From JAGDMS01 sp050015455 (GTDB taxonomy: Bacteria > Desulfobacterota > Binatia > HRBIN30): a stretch of 64,000 bases of DNA. This document shows positions 8,603-17,973 of this stretch, one piece after another (positions within the stretch are counted from its first letter, which is position 1; each line of letters begins with the position of its first letter). The stretch covers positions 1-64,000 of the forward strand of contig JBEKBJ010000009.1 in the NCBI GenBank assembly GCA_050015455.1. The letters are read 5' to 3'. The translations under genes were made by a program, and so were the position numbers. The notes under the pieces were generated by a model, which worked only from the letters and a program-made list of their open reading frames with translations, did not search any database and was not told the origin of the DNA.

Positions 8603-11449
8603 ATGCTTTCGAACTCCTCGCAGGCGCAACGTAATAGTGACCCAACCCCTGTCAGCACCGGGGTGGATCTGGCTGGGTTGGGGAACCGCTTCCTCGGGCT
8701 GCTCGGTCGCAAGTGGTCGCGCCGCGCCTTCGCTGCGGAAATGGCCAAACTGCTGGCCGTGGCCGCTGGGGCGAAAGCCGCCGCAGTTTTGGCATACGAG
8801 CGGCGAAGCGGGTCTCTGGTGCTCCTCGCTGATCATCGGCTCTCGGACGAGGCGCGGGCTGCGCTCGGCAGCGGCGCCGAGGGGGCCTGGGACATTCCGC
8901 TTCGAGGGCTGCAGAACCGGCGCATAAGCGTCATCGAGGCGGCACACCACAATCCCTTTGTCCCTCGAGCGCTGCGCCAGTTATGTCCGACGGGGCTCTG
9001 TATCGTTTCCTTGCCGGTCTATTACGATTACGACCCAGTCGGCGTCGTCCTGCTGTTTGCGGCCCGCAGCCGCGCATTTGCCGACGGGCAAGTGCAAACG
9101 CTGAGTCAGGCCCTGCGCGTGTGTGGCCGCGGTCTGCGTGAGCGCGAGAGCCCGATCGCCCGAATCTCAACCGCAACCGTTGCACCAGCCGTCAGCCCCG
9201 CCGAGGCGGCCGCTGAAGCCGCACACCGGGAGGAGCCGACGCTGAGGCTTCTCGGTGGCGGGCAGGTCGAACCGATTCAAGAGAGCCAGCCGGAAGCCGC
9301 CGTCACCGAAGCCCAACGTGTGCAGCAGGAACTCGGCCGGGCACAAGCTGAGATGCAGCGCCGCAGCGAAGCGGTGCGCAGCGTCGCAACGGCTACGCGC
9401 CTCCTCAGGACCGAGCGTGACCGTCTGGCTCAGCAACTGACGGAGTTGGAGTACCTGCGCAAGAGCGAAAGCGACGAGCTGCGCGCTCAAATAGGCGCCT
9501 TGGAAGAGCGGCTGCTCGCGGCGGAATCGGAGCGGCTGCGCTATCAGCGCGCCGCCGAGGCGAAGCACCAGCGCACCGAAGAGTCCATCCAGGCGCTGCA
9601 GGCAGAGCGTGACGCCTTGTTGGAACGGCTGCGCGCGGCCGAATCGAGTGGTTCCGAGGTGCAGACGGTACTCAATGCGGCACGCCAAGAGCGCGACCAG
9701 CTGGCGGCGCAGATGCAAGCGGAGCTGCAGGAGGCCGCCGCCACGGCCGCGCAGCTCCGTCAACAGCTGCAGGATAGGGCCGCGGCACTCACAACGAGTG
9801 ATGAACAGCTGGCCGCTCTCAGGGCTCAGCTGGAGCGAGCGGGCATCGAACGCCAGCAAGCCGAGCGCGTCTTCGAGGATGGGCTCGCGTCGGCGCGCGC
9901 GGACCTCGAGCGGCTGACGGAGGATACCTCGGGGCTCCGAGCCCAGCTCACGCAACGCGACGCTGATTTGGCGCGCCTGCGCGACGATAGTGAACGGGCA
10001 CAGCAGGCGCAGAGCGCCCTACACCAAAGTACCGGCGCGTTGCGGGCAGACGTGGTCAAGCTGACGGCTCAGCTCGAGCAGGCGGCGACCGCAGCCGCCA
10101 TGCGAGAGTCGGAGCTGGGCGCCGCGCTGGCCCAGGCGCGAGCCGAAGCCGAGACCTTGCGCCGGGCGAGCGCCGATCGGGAAATCCTCGCACGCACAGC
10201 GACCGACCTCGGCGACAAAGCGGCAAGCCTGGAGCAGATGGTCGCCAGCCTGCGCGAGCAGGTCGCCCTCGCGCACGCCGAAGGCGCACGTGGCGACCAG
10301 CAAGCGGCGGACCTGCGTGCGCAGCTCGCAGCCGCGCAGCACACCTACGAGCAGGCTCGTGCCGATGCCGAACGTGAACGAACGGAACTCCAAGCCGCAG
10401 CCCAGGCAGCGGAAGCCGCGGGGCGAACCGCAACGGCCGAGACCGATGAGCTTCGCCACACCGTGCATGATGCCCTGCAGCGCCTTGAAGAGGAACGGCT
10501 GAAGCACGCCGCCGAAATCGAAGCTCTGCTCGAAGAGTCGGCGCTGCCGCTCTCTGGCGCAACCACCGAGGCCCCAACGGCAACGCCAGAGGAGGTGCAG
10601 GGTGGCGATGGGATTGAGATGCCGGAGGGACCGTTGGTCATCGAGCGCTCGGCGCCGCTCGCGGCTGCGGCCGATACACTAGCCGAGGCTGCCGAGAGTC
10701 CAGAGCCGCTCATGGAATACCAGCCAAGAGCCGCATCCGTCGACGAGTTGGTCCTGCTCGACCAAGGGGCGACCGCCGAGCAGGCGTGCGCGGCGCTTGC
10801 GGACGCTGGTTTCCAAGTGACACTATTCCCGTTCGGAGAGACTACGGTAGACGAGCTGGCGCGACGGAAGCTGAAATGCATCATGCTGAACTTGGCTGCC
10901 GGCGCAGCCGCGTGGCGGACGCTGAAGCTGCTGCGCGAGCGCGTCGGCACGCGTAACGTGCCGGTCTTGGTATACGTCATGGCGCCCGATGTCCCGACCG
11001 GCTTCTGCTTCGGGCGGACGGATTTTGCGCTGTGGCCGCTCGAACCCGGTCGCATGATCGAGCACCTCGGCCGGTTGCGTCCGAAATTGCACCGTTTGCT
11101 CGCTGTCACCTCGGACGTCGACGGCATGAGCCAACTGCGAGAAGCGCTGGCGCGGGCCAAGATCTCGACATCGATCGTGCTCGACGCCAAGCAAGTCATG
11201 GATTTCGCGACGATGATAGACCCGGAAGCGGCTATCCTGCACATCTCCCCGAGCTGTCCGTCCGCCGCTCGCGCCCTGCAGGCTTTGCGTGCCAGTGATT
11301 CGACGCGCGAGCTGCCGTTACTCGTCCTGCTCGACAAGTTCGCGGGGGATGACGAGGCGTTCTTCTCCCAGGCGAGCCAACAGCTGCTGAGCAAGGCGAG
11401 GTTTCAGTTCTCACGGCTGCCGGAAGAGATCGGTCGGTTGATCGGCTGA
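8603..11449 (+). CDS. GAF domain - long coiled coil - two pseudo-receiver domains protein
   Basis: A protein of about 948 residues. After a short N-terminus there is a GAF-like domain (about residues 20-180; segment AKAAAVLAYERRSGSLVLLA, ending in LSQALRVCGRGLRERE). A very long Ala/Glu/Arg/Gln-rich coiled coil follows (about 240-650). The last 250 residues hold two response-regulator-like alpha/beta domains in tandem. In both, the strand that normally carries the phospho-Asp has another residue (IMLNLA and AILHIS), so they look like non-phosphorylated pseudo-receivers. FrzS of Myxococcus combines a pseudo-receiver with a coiled coil in another order, so a scaffold or polarity role is possible but is inference. 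ATG 8603 is the first start close to the GAF domain; the exact start is uncertain. Confidence 0.75.
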   Translation: MLSNSSQAQRNSDPTPVSTGVDLAGLGNRFLGLLGRKWSRRAFAAEMAKLLAVAAGAKAAAVLAYERRSGSLVLLADHRLSDEARAALGSGAEGAWDIPLRGLQNRRISVIEAAHHNPFVPRALRQLCPTGLCIVSLPVYYDYDPVGVVLLFAARSRAFADGQVQTLSQALRVCGRGLRERESPIARISTATVAPAVSPAEAAAEAAHREEPTLRLLGGGQVEPIQESQPEAAVTEAQRVQQELGRAQAEMQRRSEAVRSVATATRLLRTERDRLAQQLTELEYLRKSESDELRAQIGALEERLLAAESERLRYQRAAEAKHQRTEESIQALQAERDALLERLRAAESSGSEVQTVLNAARQERDQLAAQMQAELQEAAATAAQLRQQLQDRAAALTTSDEQLAALRAQLERAGIERQQAERVFEDGLASARADLERLTEDTSGLRAQLTQRDADLARLRDDSERAQQAQSALHQSTGALRADVVKLTAQLEQAATAAAMRESELGAALAQARAEAETLRRASADREILARTATDLGDKAASLEQMVASLREQVALAHAEGARGDQQAADLRAQLAAAQHTYEQARADAERERTELQAAAQAAEAAGRTATAETDELRHTVHDALQRLEEERLKHAAEIEALLEESALPLSGATTEAPTATPEEVQGGDGIEMPEGPLVIERSAPLAAAADTLAEAAESPEPLMEYQPRAASVDELVLLDQGATAEQACAALADAGFQVTLFPFGETTVDELARRKLKCIMLNLAAGAAAWRTLKLLRERVGTRNVPVLVYVMAPDVPTGFCFGRTDFALWPLEPGRMIEHLGRLRPKLHRLLAVTSDVDGMSQLREALARAKISTSIVLDAKQVMDFATMIDPEAAILHISPSCPSAARALQALRASDSTRELPLLVLLDKFAGDDEAFFSQASQQLLSKARFQFSRLPEEIGRLIG

Positions 11450-11867
11450 ATCATGGACGACCTCACGCTAGACCTTGCGCCGCCACGCATCGTCCCTGTC
11501 GCGAGGTCACCGGCGGCACCTTGAGTCACCGCCCCTTTGGGACGTTCGGGACTGTTTGGCCGTGAATGCTTGCTGTTGTGATTGCTGGCTCTCTCAAACA
11601 TTCATAGGATTGGATACACGTTGACTTTTTCCCTTGTCGATGGCAATTTAACACGCTAGTGTCTCTGCTTTTGGAGGTGAGGTGCAAGGGCAAGGCGGCA
11701 GAGGGTGAATGAAGTCCACTTGCAGTCTGGCGCGGGCGGTACGCGAAGGCGGCGACATGGGGCACGAGGTGGTGCGGATGGTGGGGTATTTTCGGTGGTT
11801 GAGGGCTAGCGAATTGCGTGCGCTGCATCACACGAGGCCGAATCGAGCGTGGACAGAGGAGAAATGT
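11450..11867. other. Intergenic region upstream of the beta-propeller/dockerin gene
   Basis: About 400 bases with lower GC than the neighbouring genes. The frame of the next gene is open from 11709, but the residues before 11868 show no signal peptide or motif. A possible promoter is TTGACT at 11621-11626 with an AT-rich CAATTTAAC about 17 bases on; it is weak. No terminator hairpin for the preceding gene is obvious. Confidence 0.35.
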
Positions 11868-14819
11868 ATGGAGTCGCGTGACGCAGAGAACTCTACCAAT
11901 ACGAAACAGCAGCTGCTCAGGCGCGCGGGGCGGGGCGAACCCACTCGCGGCCTTGTGCGGGCGGGGCTGATTGCGGCCGGTTGCTTGTATTTTGCATTCC
12001 TGGCTGCACCGGCGGTGGCAACCGAGCTCGTCAGCGTCAACATCCACGGAGTTTCCGGGGACGGCTCCAGCAGCGGCGTGGCGATGAGCACGAATGGAAA
12101 CATCGCCGCGTTTTACTCCGACGCCGACGATCTGGTGCTCGGCGATACGAACCAAGCCCGTGACGTGTTCGTGCGGGACAGCAACGCCGGGACGACCGAA
12201 CGGGTCAGCGTCAGTAACTCCGGCGCCCAAGCCAACGGACCAAGCCAGACCCGCGGGCTGGCCCCGGCCATCAGCGGCAACGGCGAGATCGTGGCGTTCT
12301 ATTCTGATGCCAGCAACCTCGTCCCTAACGACAACAACGGCACCACCGACGTGTTCGTTCGCGACCGGCAGGCGGGCACAACCACACTCGTCAGCGTCAA
12401 TCTGAGCGGCAAATCCGGAAATCGGCCGAGTCTCTTTCCCAGCATCAGTGCCGACGGCAGCCTTGTCGCCTTTCAATCCGCCGCCTCCGATCTGGTCCCG
12501 GGAGACACCAATGGAGCAAGCGACATTTTCGTGCGGGACTTACAGGCCGGCAGCACCGTACGGGTCTGCGGGGTCCAGCCAAACTCCTCCAGTCTCAATC
12601 CGCAGATCAGCGGCAATGGCCGCTTCGTCACCTTCGTCTCTGCGGCCACCAACCTTGACCCCAACGTCACGCCCGGGATCCTCAACATCTTCGTGTGTGA
12701 TCTGACCACGGGTATGGTCAAGTCGGTCAGTGTCAGCAGCGCGGGTGTCCCGGGCAATGGCGACAGCATGACACCCGCCATCAGCTTCGACGGCCGCTTC
12801 GTTGCGTTCAAGTCCGAGTCCAACAACCTGGTGCCGAACGATAACAACGATCTCTTGGATGTGTTCGTGCGCGATACGGTCGCGGGCACGACCGAGCGCG
12901 TCAGCGTGAGTTTAACCGGCGGCGACTCCAACGACGTCTCGTTCCCGCCGGCCATCAGTGATGATGGGCGTTTCGTCGCCTTCGGATCGGCGGCCAGCAA
13001 CTTGGTGCGTAACGACGCCAACGGAGCTGCCGACGTGTTTGTCCGCGACCGGCTGGGTGGTGTGACTTTGCTGGTGGACCTCGGTGCCGACGGCCAGCAG
13101 GCCAACGGCGGTATTCCGGACATGCCGCCCGCCATCAGCGGCGACGGGACGCGGATCGGTTTCGCGTCATTCGCAACGAACCTCGTGCCGAATGACCAGA
13201 ACCAGATGTCCGATGTGTTTGCGAATGAGAACCCGTTCTTGTGCGGGACCTGTCCGGAGGGGTTCATGTGCGTCAACGGCTTTTGCTTGCAGCCCACCCC
13301 TACGCCGACGATGACGTCAAAGACCCCGAGCCAGACCCCGACTCCGACCCCAACGGGCCCGACGTCAACGCCAACCGTAACCGTGACGCCGACCATGACC
13401 CCGACCCCGATTCACTGCATTGGAAACGAGGACTGTTCGTTTGGGCAAGTCTGCGTCGGGGGATTGTGTGTGTTCCCGACGCCGACGCCGACGCCGATCG
13501 CCTGCACTGACTCGATCACATGTCCGCAAGGTTTGATCTGCCTGAACGGAATCTGTCAGCCGGCGCAATCGCCAACTCCAACCATGACCCCAACGCCCAT
13601 CCCGACGTGTTCGACCGATGCCGATTGCGCCAGGACGTGTGACAACTGCCGCGCCACTCAGGACTGCGTCGGCGGCCAGTGCAGCCCGGCCGACCGCTGC
13701 GTTGACGGCGTCTGCGCCCCGACGCGGCTGTGCTCACCGGACAACACGACTGCCTGCATTATCGACCGCGAGACCTGCCTCAACGACACGTGTGTGTGCG
13801 GCGGCGACTGCAACCAGGATGGGTTTGTCTTCGCCAACGAGATCGCGGAGATGATCTGTATTATGTCGGGTAGCTGTCCGCTGAGCGGCTGTGAAGCGGG
13901 AGACCTCAACCAGGATAATGAGATCGAGGGCAATGAGATCTGCGATGCAGTGACCAATCTCGGCGTTGGTTGTCCGTTGGGCATCCAAAACGGCGCCGCT
14001 GTCATGCCCGCTACAGCCCAGGCGACCCGGACGTTGACGCTGATGGGTCCCCCCAACTCGGTCTTACGTGGTCAGACGATTCCGATCGACGTCAGCCTCA
14101 GCGGTGGCCCGGAGGGGGTCACGGACGTGGCGACGGCACAGTTGGACGTGCTGTTCGACACGACCGTACTCAGCTTCAACGAGTGCACGGTCAATCCGCT
14201 GCTGAGTACGACCGACGTCTCGTTCACCTTCATGCCGCGCCGGCCAGACACGGCGCCCAACGTGGAGCGCTTGCGGGTGTTCGTCGCGGACTTGGATGTG
14301 TGCAATCCGAACTTCACGCCCAGCAGCCCGGCGATCGGCAACGGGGGACTAGTGACCTGCACGTTCACAGTCAACCCGACGGCGCCGTTTGGACAGTCAG
14401 AGGTGGAGGGCGACCGCACGAACCTCGGCGGTTTTCTCGGAAACGTGATCCCGTCGACCCCAACCACCACGGACATCACTGTCGCCCAGCAGACGTGCAC
14501 GGCCGATACCGACTGCAATCCGGGCCTCCATTGCCGCGCCGGTGTTTGCACGGGGATCCGTCCCTGCGTCGGTTCTGCCCAGTGTGTGGTCGGCCGGGAG
14601 GCATGCGTGCTAGAAAACGGCACTGGTGTCTGCGAGTGCGGCGGTGACTGCAACCTGGATGGGTTTGTGGAGGGAAACGAGATCCTTACTATGGTCAGTA
14701 TCTTCGGTGGAGCTACGCCGCTAGCGAGTTGTCCTGCTGGCGACATCAATGGAGACCTGTATATTGAGGGCAATGAAATTTTGACCGGCGTGTATAATTT
14801 CGGCGCGGGGTGCCCGTAG
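11868..14819 (+). CDS. Secreted beta-propeller protein with Cys-rich modules, a cohesin-like domain and two dockerin-like domains
   Basis: A 983-residue exported protein. ATG 11868 follows an AGAGGAG ribosome site and gives a long N-region with a hydrophobic core near residues 31-52 (cleavage near AVA). About eight TolB/PD40-like propeller blades follow (recurring ISxDGRxVAFxSxASNLVPxDxNxxxDVFVRD). Then come Thr/Pro linkers alternating with CxxGxxCxxGxC modules. A first dockerin-like pair of calcium loops (GGDCNQDGFV, AGDLNQDNEI) precedes a cohesin-like beta-sandwich (about 730-870: AQLDVLFDTTVLSF), another Cys module, and a second dockerin-like pair at the extreme C-terminus (GGDCNLDGFV, AGDINGDLYI). 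It probably acts outside the cell or on its surface; the ligand is unknown. The next gene encodes a membrane-anchored cohesin-like protein. Confidence 0.8.
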   Translation: MESRDAENSTNTKQQLLRRAGRGEPTRGLVRAGLIAAGCLYFAFLAAPAVATELVSVNIHGVSGDGSSSGVAMSTNGNIAAFYSDADDLVLGDTNQARDVFVRDSNAGTTERVSVSNSGAQANGPSQTRGLAPAISGNGEIVAFYSDASNLVPNDNNGTTDVFVRDRQAGTTTLVSVNLSGKSGNRPSLFPSISADGSLVAFQSAASDLVPGDTNGASDIFVRDLQAGSTVRVCGVQPNSSSLNPQISGNGRFVTFVSAATNLDPNVTPGILNIFVCDLTTGMVKSVSVSSAGVPGNGDSMTPAISFDGRFVAFKSESNNLVPNDNNDLLDVFVRDTVAGTTERVSVSLTGGDSNDVSFPPAISDDGRFVAFGSAASNLVRNDANGAADVFVRDRLGGVTLLVDLGADGQQANGGIPDMPPAISGDGTRIGFASFATNLVPNDQNQMSDVFANENPFLCGTCPEGFMCVNGFCLQPTPTPTMTSKTPSQTPTPTPTGPTSTPTVTVTPTMTPTPIHCIGNEDCSFGQVCVGGLCVFPTPTPTPIACTDSITCPQGLICLNGICQPAQSPTPTMTPTPIPTCSTDADCARTCDNCRATQDCVGGQCSPADRCVDGVCAPTRLCSPDNTTACIIDRETCLNDTCVCGGDCNQDGFVFANEIAEMICIMSGSCPLSGCEAGDLNQDNEIEGNEICDAVTNLGVGCPLGIQNGAAVMPATAQATRTLTLMGPPNSVLRGQTIPIDVSLSGGPEGVTDVATAQLDVLFDTTVLSFNECTVNPLLSTTDVSFTFMPRRPDTAPNVERLRVFVADLDVCNPNFTPSSPAIGNGGLVTCTFTVNPTAPFGQSEVEGDRTNLGGFLGNVIPSTPTTTDITVAQQTCTADTDCNPGLHCRAGVCTGIRPCVGSAQCVVGREACVLENGTGVCECGGDCNLDGFVEGNEILTMVSIFGGATPLASCPAGDINGDLYIEGNEILTGVYNFGAGCP

Positions 14820-14875
14820 AACGGATGCGTCGGCAAGATGATCAGACGAATTACCACCCCGCTACAGGAGGGAAT

Positions 14876-16102
14876 ATGAGCATGGATAGGGTAGCATTCG
14901 CACCAGGACCGCACGCGTACGTCTCGATTAGGCCATTCCTTGTCGCGGTGCTCGCACTGGTGATAGGTTCGGTTGCCGGCGAAGCTCAGCAGGTTCCCAC
15001 TCTGTCGGTGGGGAATGGAACCGGGGGCTCGGGCGGCAGCGTGCCGATCGTAATCGGCATCAGTGACGTAACCGGACAGAACGTCGGATCCGCCACCGTT
15101 GACGTCCTCTTCGATAATACGAATCTCATCCTCGCGAACCCGGCGCAGGACTGCGTTCCGAGCGTGGGTAGCGATTTCAGCGCGTCGGCAAGCATTGCAA
15201 CGACCCCGGCGCCACCGGCGGGAGAAAGTCGGCTGCGCCTTGGCGTATTCAATATCAAATTCGGTTCCACCCAGACGGTTGAGGACGGGCCGCTGTTCAC
15301 ATGCACCTTTCAGATTTCGCCCGGAGTGACTCCTCCTGCGAGCTTCACGCTGACCCCAGATCCGGATTCGCCCGAGACTCAAGTTGCGCAAATCGGAGGC
15401 GCCGTTCTTTGCAGCGGCCCGCAGACGCCTTGTGATACCACGCCTGGCCAGATCACGGTGGCTGAGGCCACGGTGACGCCAACGCCCGTGACAACGTGCG
15501 TCTACCAGAGTGACTGTCCGGGGCTGATCTGCCAAAGCGGGGTATGCACCGTGGTCCCATGTACCACGACCGCGGACTGCCCGATCGGCATATGCTCCAA
15601 CAATAATGTGTGCACGGGCCAGCCTTGCAACACCAGCGGTGATTGCCCGCCGAGTCAGGTCTGCCTCAACCAGGTGTGTTCGCAGGTGCAGTGCACCAAT
15701 GGTACCGGGTGTCCCTCCGACGCGATCTGCCTCGATGGGACTTGTGTTGCAGCCCCCGCACCAACAGCGACCGAGACGCCGACCTTGATACCGACGAGCA
15801 CTTCGCTGCCGACGGGCACGCCGACTCCGCTGCCGACGGGCACGCCGACTCCGCTGCCGACGAATACGCCGACTCCGCTGCCGACGAATACGCCGACTCC
15901 CACCGCGTCACAGACCGCGACGGCCACGCCGAGAGCCACCGACACGGCCTCGCCGGTGCCGAGCGCGACGAACACGGGCGTAGTGCCGGCGCCAAGCTCC
16001 GCCGATAATGATGGGTGCAACATGTCGCAGTCGGGCTCAGGGGGCGCGCTGCTGTGGTTGCTGGTCCCTGCCGCTCTCATGGTGTACCGCCGGCGAAGGT
16101 AG
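14876..16102 (+). CDS. Cohesin-like domain protein with Cys-rich modules and a MYXO-CTERM-like membrane anchor
   Basis: A 408-residue protein. It has a signal peptide (about 1-38, ending near GEAQ) and a cohesin/carbohydrate-binding-like beta-sandwich (about 40-200; SATVDVLFDNTNLIL and LFTCTFQISPG are typical strands). Four or five Cys-rich CxxGxC modules and a Thr/Pro repeat linker follow. The last 28 residues form a tripartite sorting signal: Cys close to Gly/Ser, a hydrophobic stretch LLWLLVPAALMVY, then RRRR. This closely resembles MYXO-CTERM and related Cys-containing signals processed by rhombosortase- or myxosortase-type proteases. ATG 14876 has a strong ACAGGAGGG site and lies 56 bases after the preceding dockerin gene, so the two are probably cotranscribed. 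A surface scaffold is inferred. Confidence 0.78.
   Translation: MSMDRVAFAPGPHAYVSIRPFLVAVLALVIGSVAGEAQQVPTLSVGNGTGGSGGSVPIVIGISDVTGQNVGSATVDVLFDNTNLILANPAQDCVPSVGSDFSASASIATTPAPPAGESRLRLGVFNIKFGSTQTVEDGPLFTCTFQISPGVTPPASFTLTPDPDSPETQVAQIGGAVLCSGPQTPCDTTPGQITVAEATVTPTPVTTCVYQSDCPGLICQSGVCTVVPCTTTADCPIGICSNNNVCTGQPCNTSGDCPPSQVCLNQVCSQVQCTNGTGCPSDAICLDGTCVAAPAPTATETPTLIPTSTSLPTGTPTPLPTGTPTPLPTNTPTPLPTNTPTPTASQTATATPRATDTASPVPSATNTGVVPAPSSADNDGCNMSQSGSGGALLWLLVPAALMVYRRRR
15806..15901 (+). repeat. Four tandem 24-base units coding a Thr/Pro linker
   Basis: Four consecutive 24-base units encode LPTG/N-TPTP-type repeats in the stalk of the cohesin-like protein. Units 1-2 carry GGGCAC where units 3-4 carry GAATAC, so they look like two successive duplications. 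This is a slippage-prone site whose copy number may vary between strains. Confidence 0.8.
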
Positions 16103-16134
16103 CCCTTCGGGGAGCAAACAGCGGCTCTGCACAC

Positions 16135-16166
16135 GAGAGGAGGCCTCCGCGCCTCCTCTCGCTTTT
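16135..16166 (+). terminator. Rho-independent terminator after the cohesin-like gene
   Basis: A perfect 10-base-pair stem (GAGAGGAGGC / GCCTCCTCTC) with a 6-base loop is followed by GCTTTTG. It lies 33 bases after the stop of the cohesin-like gene and closes the propeller/cohesin operon. Confidence 0.8.
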
Positions 16167-16305
16167 GGGGCACAGCAATGGCGGGGCAGGTTTCTGTGCT
16201 CGCCCGGTGGCGCCGGCAGCAACGCCTGCTGACGCGGTTTTCTTCGGGGCGGCCCTGCGCAGCCCGCTAGCTTGGCGGCGGATTAGTGGGTATGGTGTCG
16301 GCGCC

Positions 16306-17658
16306 ATGCAGGACGATCCGTTCACCACCCTGATCAAGCGACTCCAGTCACGCCAAGCCGTCGTCGGCATCATGGGCCTCGGCTACGTGGGCCTGCCGTT
16401 GGCGGCGACCTTCGCGGAGGGCGGCTTCACGGTGGTTGGCTTCGATATTGCGGCCCACAAGATCGAGGAGCTACGCGCCGGCGGCAGCTATATCCGGCAC
16501 GTCTCGGCGGAGCGCCTGCGCAACATTGTCCGCTCGGAGCCATTTCGGCGCGGCGGCCCAACCGGTTTCTACCCCAGCACGGAACACGCCCTCTTGCCCG
16601 AATGCGATGCCATCCTAATCTGCGTGCCGACCCCGCTCACCGAGCACCGCGAGCCCGACCTGTCCTACGTCACCGGAACTACCGAGGCGATCGCCGCTCA
16701 CCTGCGGCGCAACCAACTCGTCGTGCTTGAGAGCACGACCTATCCCGGTACCACGGACGAGGTCTTGCGCGAGATCCTCGAGGCGGGCGGCCTACGGGCG
16801 GGCGAGGATTTCTACTTGGCGTTCTCGCCCGAGCGCGAAGACCCAAACAACGCGCAGTACAACACCAAGACCATCCCGAAGCTGATCGGCGGCTACACGC
16901 CGCGCTGCGGCGAGGTGGCGGTCGCCCTGTACGGAGCGGTGCTGGAGAAAATCGTCCCCGTGTCTTCGGCGCGGGTGGCCGAAGCTGCCAAGTTGCTGGA
17001 GAATATCTACCGCAGCGTCAACATCGCTCTGGTCAACGAACTGAAGCTGCTCTTCGAGCGCATGGGTATCGACGTGTGGGAAGTGATCGACGCTGCGGCA
17101 ACTAAACCGTTCGGTTTCACCCCGTTCTACCCTGGGCCGGGCCTGGGCGGTCATTGCATTCCGATCGATCCCTTTTACCTGACGTGGAAGGCGCGGCAGT
17201 ACGATCTGACCACCCGCTTCATCGAGCTGGCCGGCGAGATCAACCACGCCATGCCGGCGTTTGTCATCGAGAAGCTCACTGACGCGCTCAACGAACGCCG
17301 GCGCAGCCTTGGGGGAGCGCGGGTGTTGGTGCTGGGGGTGGCCTACAAGCGCGATTTGGATGACACGCGCGAGTCGCCGGCACTCAAACTGCTCGATCTG
17401 CTGGTCAAGAAAGGGGCGGAGGTCGGCTACCATGATCCGTACGTGCCGGCGTTGGGACGCTCGCGGCACTACGATTTCCATCTCCAATCGCTGCCCCTGA
17501 CCCCAGAGGAGCTACGACGCTGGGACGCCGTGATCATTGCCACTGACCATACGGTTTTCGACTATTCGATGATCGTCAGGGCCAGCGCGCTGGTCATCGA
17601 CACACGCAACGCGACGCGCTCGGTCACGAAAGACCGAGGGAAAATCGTTCGGGCCTGA
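16306..17658 (+). CDS. Nucleotide-sugar dehydrogenase, UDP-N-acetyl-D-glucosamine 6-dehydrogenase (WbpA) type
   Basis: A 450-residue NAD-dependent UDP-sugar 6-dehydrogenase that oxidises C6 of a UDP-hexose to a uronate for envelope polysaccharide synthesis. The N-terminal Rossmann motif is GIMGLGYVGLPLA (about residues 17-29). The catalytic cysteine is about residue 284 in GPGLGGHCIPIDPFY, whose form fits the WbpA/UDP-GlcNAc branch better than UDP-glucose dehydrogenase. The C-terminal UDP-binding domain contains VLGVAYKRDLDDTRESP. I chose ATG 16306 because upstream sequence in frame covers the terminator of the preceding gene. No other sugar-pathway genes are nearby, so its polysaccharide cannot be named. 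Confidence 0.87.
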   Translation: MQDDPFTTLIKRLQSRQAVVGIMGLGYVGLPLAATFAEGGFTVVGFDIAAHKIEELRAGGSYIRHVSAERLRNIVRSEPFRRGGPTGFYPSTEHALLPECDAILICVPTPLTEHREPDLSYVTGTTEAIAAHLRRNQLVVLESTTYPGTTDEVLREILEAGGLRAGEDFYLAFSPEREDPNNAQYNTKTIPKLIGGYTPRCGEVAVALYGAVLEKIVPVSSARVAEAAKLLENIYRSVNIALVNELKLLFERMGIDVWEVIDAAATKPFGFTPFYPGPGLGGHCIPIDPFYLTWKARQYDLTTRFIELAGEINHAMPAFVIEKLTDALNERRRSLGGARVLVLGVAYKRDLDDTRESPALKLLDLLVKKGAEVGYHDPYVPALGRSRHYDFHLQSLPLTPEELRRWDAVIIATDHTVFDYSMIVRASALVIDTRNATRSVTKDRGKIVRA

Positions 17659-17839
17659 GCCGGAAAGGGCGTCGGCGGCGACGGAGATCGGCCCTCCAGA
17701 GCACTGCGCAACCCCTCCAGCCCTGCTCCGGAGGCAAGTGAAACGGCAAAAATGGCCCTCTTGACCCATCGCGGCCCGGTTTTTGCGTTGGCGGGGAATC
17801 AGTTTTCGGCCCGGAAGCAACTTTTCCATGACGTTATTC

Positions 17840-17869
17840 TTGACAATACGCCGGATTTTTGAGTATGTA
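17840..17869 (+). promoter_or_regulatory. Promoter in the 315-base gap upstream of the secreted paralogue pair
   Basis: TTGACA (17840-17845) and TATGTA (17864-17869) are 18 bases apart in an AT-richer segment of the 17659-17973 intergenic region. A leader of about 95 bases would precede the ATG at 17974, which has a strong AAGGAGGAGGG ribosome site. The rest of the gap shows nothing else I can support. Confidence 0.6.
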
Positions 17870-17973
17870 TGCGCGCACTTAGGTGGTGCGGAGAGCAGCC
17901 CGGCCCCTGAGTGTTGGGACGAAGGCACTAGGAGCCAGTGAGCAGGGAAGGTCGACTGGAAAGGAGGAGGGCA

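Noticed and set aside
11526..12476. Minus-strand open frame of 316 codons opposite the beta-propeller gene
   Set aside because: It is a reverse-strand shadow of the repeated propeller coding sequence, without motif or ribosome site.
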